This document shows, piece by piece, positions 60,044-64,000 of a stretch of 64,000 nucleotides of DNA. How positions within the stretch are numbered: the first letter of the stretch is position 1; each line of letters starts with the position of its first letter. Origin of the DNA: DATCYZ01 sp036526195 (GTDB taxonomy: Bacteria > Pseudomonadota > Gammaproteobacteria > Burkholderiales > SG8-39); contig DATCYZ010000033.1 of NCBI GenBank assembly GCA_036526195.1, positions 1-64,000 of the forward strand, in the 5' to 3' direction. A model generated the notes under the pieces. That model had not been told where the DNA came from, did not search any database, and was given only the letters and a program-made list of their open reading frames with translations. Position numbers and translations under genes: made by a program.

Positions 60044-60074
60044 ATTTTACCCGCAACAAGGTGAGTTATCCACA
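60044..60074 (-). promoter_or_regulatory. dnaA promoter overlapping a perfect DnaA box
   Basis: Minus strand -10 TAAAAT (60049-60044) and -35-like TGGATA (60072-60067), 17-bp spacer. The perfect DnaA box TTATCCACA at 60066-60074 covers the -35. Autorepression by DnaA is the known scheme. The leader before ATG 59967 is about 70 bp. Confidence 0.6.
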
Positions 60075-60099
60075 GGAAGGTGCCTGAAAAAACATGGAT

Positions 60100-60129
60100 T
60101 TGACAGTCTATGCCGCCACGCGATCTAAT
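60100..60129 (+). promoter_or_regulatory. rpmH: rpmH operon promoter
   Basis: -35 TTGACA (60100-60105, perfect), 18-bp spacer, -10 TCTAAT (60124-60129, one mismatch), with the ATG at 60156. Divergent from the dnaA promoter. Confidence 0.75.
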
Positions 60130-60155
60130 AGCCGCCTTTTGCCAGTGGGGCAGTG

Positions 60156-60290
60156 ATGAAGCGAACCTATCAGCCGTCCAAAACCCGGCGTGCCCGGCAG
60201 CACGGATTCCTTGTGCGAAGCCAGACCCGCGGTGGTCGTGCCGTACTGCGCGCGCGGCGGGCGCGGGGACGCAAACGTCTGGGAATCTGA
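60156..60290 (+). CDS. rpmH: 50S ribosomal protein L34
   Basis: 44 aa basic protein. [20 protein letters not shown] and [20 protein letters not shown] are diagnostic, ending KRLGI. First gene of the rpmH-rnpA-yidD-yidC-mnmE block. Divergent from dnaA. Too short for a default ORF threshold. Confidence 0.97.
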   Translation: MKRTYQPSKTRRARQHGFLVRSQTRGGRAVLRARRARGRKRLGI

Positions 60291-60304
60291 TTCCCCCAAA
60301 CCGC

Positions 60305-60664
60305 GTGCCTGTGCCGGACCGGCGGGCACGCGCCGGACTCGGGCCCGCCCGGCGAATAGGCGGGCGTTCCGGGTTTGAAGTCATCCTGCGGGACGGAACC
60401 CGCCGAAAGCTGGCTGGATTCACGTTCATTCTCCTGAGCCGGGGGGCGGGTCCTGCGCGCCTCGGCATACTCGTATCCAGAAAGCACTCCGCTCGCGCAA
60501 ACGTGCGAAATTCCATCAAGCGTAGGATTCGGGAAGCGTTCCGGGCGGAGCATCAGGCGCTCGGGCCGGTGGATGTTCTGGTGCGCCCGCCATTCGGCAT
60601 TGTTCCGACGGCCCGCATGTACCGTCAGCTTCGAGAGGCCTTTGTGCGCCTCGGACAATCATGA
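60305..60664 (+). CDS. rnpA: Ribonuclease P protein component
   Basis: Protein subunit of RNase P, about 119 aa from GTG 60305; another GTG lies at 60311 and no ATG is present, so the exact start is uncertain. The RNR motif region [19 protein letters not shown] is clear, with [10 protein letters not shown] before it. The N-terminus is unusually short and Arg-rich compared with the Phe-rich start of most homologues. The stop overlaps yidD by 4 bp. Confidence 0.88.
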   Translation: MPVPDRRARAGLGPARRIGGRSGFEVILRDGTRRKLAGFTFILLSRGAGPARLGILVSRKHSARANVRNSIKRRIREAFRAEHQALGPVDVLVRPPFGIVPTARMYRQLREAFVRLGQS

Positions 60665-60888
60665 TCACATCGTTCCTGCGATTCTTCGTGCGCGCTTACC
60701 GGGTGGCCATCAGCCCGATGCTTGCGCCGAGTTGCAGATTCCATCCGAGTTGCTCTCAGTATGCGGACGAGGCACTCGCCCTTCACGGTCCATGGCGCGG
60801 AACCTGGCTCGCAACGCGACGGATCTGTCGTTGCGGGCCATGGAACGAAGGCGGCTACGACCCCGTACCGGAGCGGCGGCACGCCTGA
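60661..60888 (+). CDS. yidD: Membrane protein insertion efficiency factor YidD
   Basis: 75 aa, one amphipathic N-terminal helix, with [30 protein letters not shown] (Cys-rich core) and [16 protein letters not shown]. Assists YidC. Between rnpA (4-bp overlap) and yidC (20-bp gap). Confidence 0.93.
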   Translation: MITSFLRFFVRAYRVAISPMLAPSCRFHPSCSQYADEALALHGPWRGTWLATRRICRCGPWNEGGYDPVPERRHA

Positions 60889-60908
60889 GGCGGCCGTCCT
60901 AGCTGACC

Positions 60909-62585
60909 ATGGATATCCAGCGACTGATTCTTCTGTTCATCTTCAGCTTTTCGGTGCTGATGCTCTGGGACGCGTGGGAAAAGCACCAGCGGCCAAAGCC
61001 GGCGGCGGTTGCCGCGCAGGCCCAGGGATCGGTGCCCGCGCCCTCGTTGCCGCAGACCCCCCCTGCGCCGCAGCCTGCGGCAGGGGCCGCCCCGGTCGCG
61101 GGCGCACCCGCGCCCGCGGCGTCCGGCGCCGCCGCGCCGGCCGCGCAGAAACGCGAGATGCTCGTCGCGACCACCGATTTCCTGCGCGCCGAGATCGATA
61201 CGCTGGGCGGCACCGTGCAACGCGTCGAGTTCTCCCGGCACAAGGATTCGGCGGATCCGACGAAGAATTTCGTCTTCTTCGGCCCGGAGCATTCCTTCGC
61301 CGCCCAGAGCGGAATCACGGGCGATGCGGGGCCGAATCACCGCACGGCGTGGCGCGTGCTGCCTGGCCCGCGCGAGCTTGCCGCCGGGGTTGATCGTTTC
61401 GAGGTGCGCCTCGCCGCCGAAACCCAGACCGGACTCGCGGTGCAGAAGGTCTTCACCTTCTCGCGCTCGAGCTACCAGATCGGCATCGCGTTCGAGATTG
61501 CGAACAACGGCGCCGCACCGGTGCGGCCGCACGCGTATTTCCAGCTGGTGCGCGACGACAAGGCACCGGCCGGCGAATCAGCGATGATGCAAACCTTCAC
61601 CGGGCCGGTGTTCTTCACGGACGAGAAGAAGTACGCGAAGGTCTCGTTCGAGGATGTCGCCAAGGGCAAGACGGATCTGCCCAAGCAGGCCGTCACCGAC
61701 GGCTGGATCGGGATGGTGCAGCACTATTTCGTTGCGGCATGGCTTCCGGCGGAGAAGGCCTCGCGCGAGTTCTTTGCCCGGAAGCTCCCGGACGGCCTGT
61801 ACGCCGCCGGCGCCATCATCGGCATGGGCGAGATTGCGCCGGGCGCGACGGAGCGCGTGGAAACGCACCTCTATGCAGGCCCGCAGGAGTTGCGTCGCCT
61901 GGAAGCGGCCGCACCCGGACTCGACCTGGTGGTCGATTTCGGCTGGCTGACCGTGATTGCCAAGCCCCTGTTCTGGCTGCTCGAGAAGTACCACGGAATC
62001 TCCGGAAACTGGGGCGCGGCCATCATTCTCCTGACGATCACGATCAAGCTGGTGTTCTTTCCGCTCTCGGCTGCGAGCTACAAGTCGATGGCGAAGATGA
62101 AGCTGGTCACCCCGCGCCTGACCAAGATCCGCGAGACCTACGGGAACGATCGCCAGAAGATGAACCAGGCGATGATGGAGTTGTACAAGACGGAGAAGAT
62201 CAATCCCCTGGGCGGATGCTTCCCGATCCTGGTGCAGATCCCGGTCTTCATTGCCCTGTACTGGACACTGCTCGCGGCGATCGAATTGCGGCATGCGCCG
62301 TTCATTCTCTGGATCAAGGACCTTTCGGCGCTCGATCCCTACTATGTACTGCCGGTGCTGATGGCCATCACCATGATCCTGCAAACGAAGATGAACCCGG
62401 TGCCGCCGGATCCGGTGCAGGCGAAGGTCATGCAGTTCATGCCTTACGTATTCAGCGTGTTCTTCTTCTTCTTTCCTGCCGGGCTGGTGCTCTACTGGCT
62501 GGTGAACAACATCCTTTCCATCGGACAGCAGTGGCAGATCCAGCGCATGTTTGATCGCGACAAGACTGCCCATGGCAGACGCTGA
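60909..62585 (+). CDS. yidC: Membrane protein insertase YidC
   Basis: 558 aa. N-terminal membrane helix (1-20, RLILLFIFSFSVLMLW), an Ala/Pro-rich linker, a large periplasmic domain (about 75-345), then the conserved 60K insertase core of five helices with WGAAIILLTITIKLVFFPLS, MKLVTPRLTKIRETYGNDRQKMNQAMMELYKTEKINPLGGC and the hydrophilic-groove Arg. Overlaps mnmE by 14 bp. Confidence 0.96.
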   Translation: MDIQRLILLFIFSFSVLMLWDAWEKHQRPKPAAVAAQAQGSVPAPSLPQTPPAPQPAAGAAPVAGAPAPAASGAAAPAAQKREMLVATTDFLRAEIDTLGGTVQRVEFSRHKDSADPTKNFVFFGPEHSFAAQSGITGDAGPNHRTAWRVLPGPRELAAGVDRFEVRLAAETQTGLAVQKVFTFSRSSYQIGIAFEIANNGAAPVRPHAYFQLVRDDKAPAGESAMMQTFTGPVFFTDEKKYAKVSFEDVAKGKTDLPKQAVTDGWIGMVQHYFVAAWLPAEKASREFFARKLPDGLYAAGAIIGMGEIAPGATERVETHLYAGPQELRRLEAAAPGLDLVVDFGWLTVIAKPLFWLLEKYHGISGNWGAAIILLTITIKLVFFPLSAASYKSMAKMKLVTPRLTKIRETYGNDRQKMNQAMMELYKTEKINPLGGCFPILVQIPVFIALYWTLLAAIELRHAPFILWIKDLSALDPYYVLPVLMAITMILQTKMNPVPPDPVQAKVMQFMPYVFSVFFFFFPAGLVLYWLVNNILSIGQQWQIQRMFDRDKTAHGRR

Positions 62586-63930
62586 GGATTCGCGCCGGCC
62601 GACGTTTCGAGACACGATCGCCGCGATCGCCACGGCCCCGGGGCGCGCGGGAATCGGCGTCATCCGGATTTCAGGGCCCGCGGCGCGCGACATCGCACGC
62701 GCGGTCCTGGGCGGGATCCCCGACCCGCGCACGGCGGCGCTGCGCACCTTGCGGGATGCGGGCGGCGTCGCGATCGACCATGGCCTCGCGCTCTTTTTCC
62801 CGGGGCCGCAGTCCTATACCGGAGAGGATGTCCTAGAACTCCAGGGGCATGGCGGTTCCGTTGTCCTGCAGGCCGTGCTTGGCGCCTGCCTGGACGCCGG
62901 CGCGCGCATTGCCGAACCGGGCGAGTTCACGCGGCGGGCTTTTCTCGAAGGGAAACTCGATCTGGCCCAGGCCGAGGCCGTCACCGACCTGATCGATGCA
63001 GCCAGCCGGGAAGCGGCGCGCTCGGCGATGCGTTCGCTGTCTGGCGAGTTTTCGGACACCCTTTCGGGGCTTGCGGCGAAGGTTCTGGAGCTTCGCGCGC
63101 TGACGGAGGCGATGCTCGATTTCCCCGAGGAGGACGTCGATGCCATCCACCGTGACGAGGCATCGACGCGCGTGCGGGCGCTGGACGCCGAACTCGCGCA
63201 CATCCTGTCGCGGAGCCGCAGCGGGAGCCTGCTGCGTACCGGTGCGCACGTGGTGCTTGCCGGCCCGCCCAACGTCGGCAAATCGAGCCTTCTCAACCGG
63301 CTTGCCGGCGCCGACCGGGCGATCGTGACGGCGGTGCCCGGCACCACCCGCGATGTGCTGCGCGAATCGATCGAGATTGCGGGCGTCCCGGTCGTGCTGG
63401 TCGATACCGCCGGCGTGCATGCGTCCGGGGACATGATCGAACGCCTCGGCATGGAACGGGCGCGAGCGGAAGTTTCTGGCGCGGATGTCGTGTTGCTGGT
63501 CAGCGATGCCGCGGAATCGGGCGTGGGCGAGGCGGCGTCGATCGCCACGGACCTGCGCGGACAGGCGGCCTGCATCCGCGTGCGCAACAAGATCGATCTC
63601 GCGCCGCGCCGTGACGCAGCGCCGGCGGAACCGGCGCTGTGCGTGTCCGCCCTCACCGGCGAGGGGATCGACGCGCTTCGGGCAGCCATCCTTGATGCGC
63701 TCGGTGTGTCGACGGCCGGCGAGGGTGCATTCCTTGCCCGGGAGCGGCACCTGCGCGCGCTCGAGCGTGCCCACGGGCATCTCGGCGCGGCTGCAGGCCT
63801 GGCAGGTCGATGGGAACTGTTTGCCGAGGAACTGAAACTCGGACACGAGGCGATCGGCGAGATCACGGGCGGCGCTGCGAACGAGGATGTTCTGGGCGAG
63901 ATCTTTTCCAGGTTCTGCATCGGCAAGTAG
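62572..63930 (+). CDS. mnmE: tRNA modification GTPase MnmE
   Basis: tRNA wobble-uridine modification GTPase (with MnmG), 452 aa from ATG 62572. N-terminal folate-binding domain with TIAAIATAPGRAGIGVIRISGP, SYTGEDVLELQGHGG and EPGEFTRRAFLEGKLDLAQAEAV. The G domain has GPPNVGKSSLLN (P-loop), DTAG (G3) and NKID (G4). C-terminal FCIGK is the invariant end. Overlaps yidC. Nothing identifiable follows to the window end (70 bp). Confidence 0.97.
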   Translation: MADAEDSRRPTFRDTIAAIATAPGRAGIGVIRISGPAARDIARAVLGGIPDPRTAALRTLRDAGGVAIDHGLALFFPGPQSYTGEDVLELQGHGGSVVLQAVLGACLDAGARIAEPGEFTRRAFLEGKLDLAQAEAVTDLIDAASREAARSAMRSLSGEFSDTLSGLAAKVLELRALTEAMLDFPEEDVDAIHRDEASTRVRALDAELAHILSRSRSGSLLRTGAHVVLAGPPNVGKSSLLNRLAGADRAIVTAVPGTTRDVLRESIEIAGVPVVLVDTAGVHASGDMIERLGMERARAEVSGADVVLLVSDAAESGVGEAASIATDLRGQAACIRVRNKIDLAPRRDAAPAEPALCVSALTGEGIDALRAAILDALGVSTAGEGAFLARERHLRALERAHGHLGAAAGLAGRWELFAEELKLGHEAIGEITGGAANEDVLGEIFSRFCIGK

Positions 63931-64000
63931 GCGACGCACGCGCTGGCCTCGCTGCGGGCGGCCGGGGGCGCCCGGCGTGCCGTGAGGCCAGAGGCCGGAT

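Overview
The window looks like chromosomal DNA of a high-GC betaproteobacterium (order not resolvable by eye). The evidence is gene order as much as gene content: aroQ-accB-accC-prmA-DUF3426, def-fmt-rsmB-DUF4390-ntrY-ntrX-trkA-trkH beside LysM-dprA-smg-topoisomerase III, comM-yqiC, and a TorF-type porin ahead of glnK-amtB. The far right end carries the replication-origin neighbourhood (gyrB, dnaN and dnaA leftward; rpmH, rnpA, yidD, yidC and mnmE rightward), so the window ends at or beside oriC. No rRNA, tRNA, CRISPR array, insertion sequence or prophage was seen.

Layout. 1-5.4 kb: ruvX (cut by the window edge) and yqgE, photolyase, rubredoxin, then thiD-thiE-hemL. 5.4-6.6 kb: a small eroded island with an antitoxin, the 3' stump of its toxin, a truncated zinc-finger-like gene and a repeat copy. 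6.7-14.7 kb, leftward: mgtE, mtgA-aroE-tonB, an RNase II family exonuclease, a YqiA-like esterase and mpl. 14.8-21.2 kb, rightward: a nucleotidyltransferase-like protein, TlpA, aroQ, accBC, prmA, a DUF3426 protein and a PfkB kinase. 21.2-22.4 kb: HIT hydrolase and apaH. 22.6-25.5 kb: a thiolase-like protein, a DUF35 partner and glutaryl-CoA dehydrogenase, bracketed by two copies of a palindromic repeat. 25.8-27.6 kb: comM and yqiC. 27.7-30.5 kb: a nitrogen-regulated operon (porin, PII, AmtB) with readable RpoN and NtrC sites. 30.5-34.5 kb: an aromatic-acid cluster (MarR regulator, aryl-CoA ligase, fumarylpyruvate hydrolase, maleylpyruvate isomerase, thioesterase). 34.6-39.5 kb: rhodanese, metH behind a terminator-like hairpin, a 33-aa THX ribosomal protein and a CxCC protein. 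39.5-49.2 kb: trkH-trkA-ntrX-ntrY-DUF4390-rsmB-fmt-def. 49.4-54.8 kb: LysM protein, dprA, smg and topoisomerase III. 54.8-63.9 kb: the origin region.

How the genes fit together. Most of the window is housekeeping, with many 4-bp ATGA stop/start overlaps that indicate translational coupling. The accessory and more interesting parts are the toxin-antitoxin relic, a 46-bp repeat present three times at intergenic positions, the thiolase/DUF35 pair whose thiolase lacks the usual catalytic Cys and His, the incomplete gentisate-type cluster, the degenerate NtrX, and the regulatory DNA ahead of the porin-glnK-amtB operon, metH and dnaA. I see no single large novel system. The strongest candidates for something undescribed are the repeat family and the cassette it brackets. 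Every intergenic stretch is under 300 bases, and the larger ones are described in the features.
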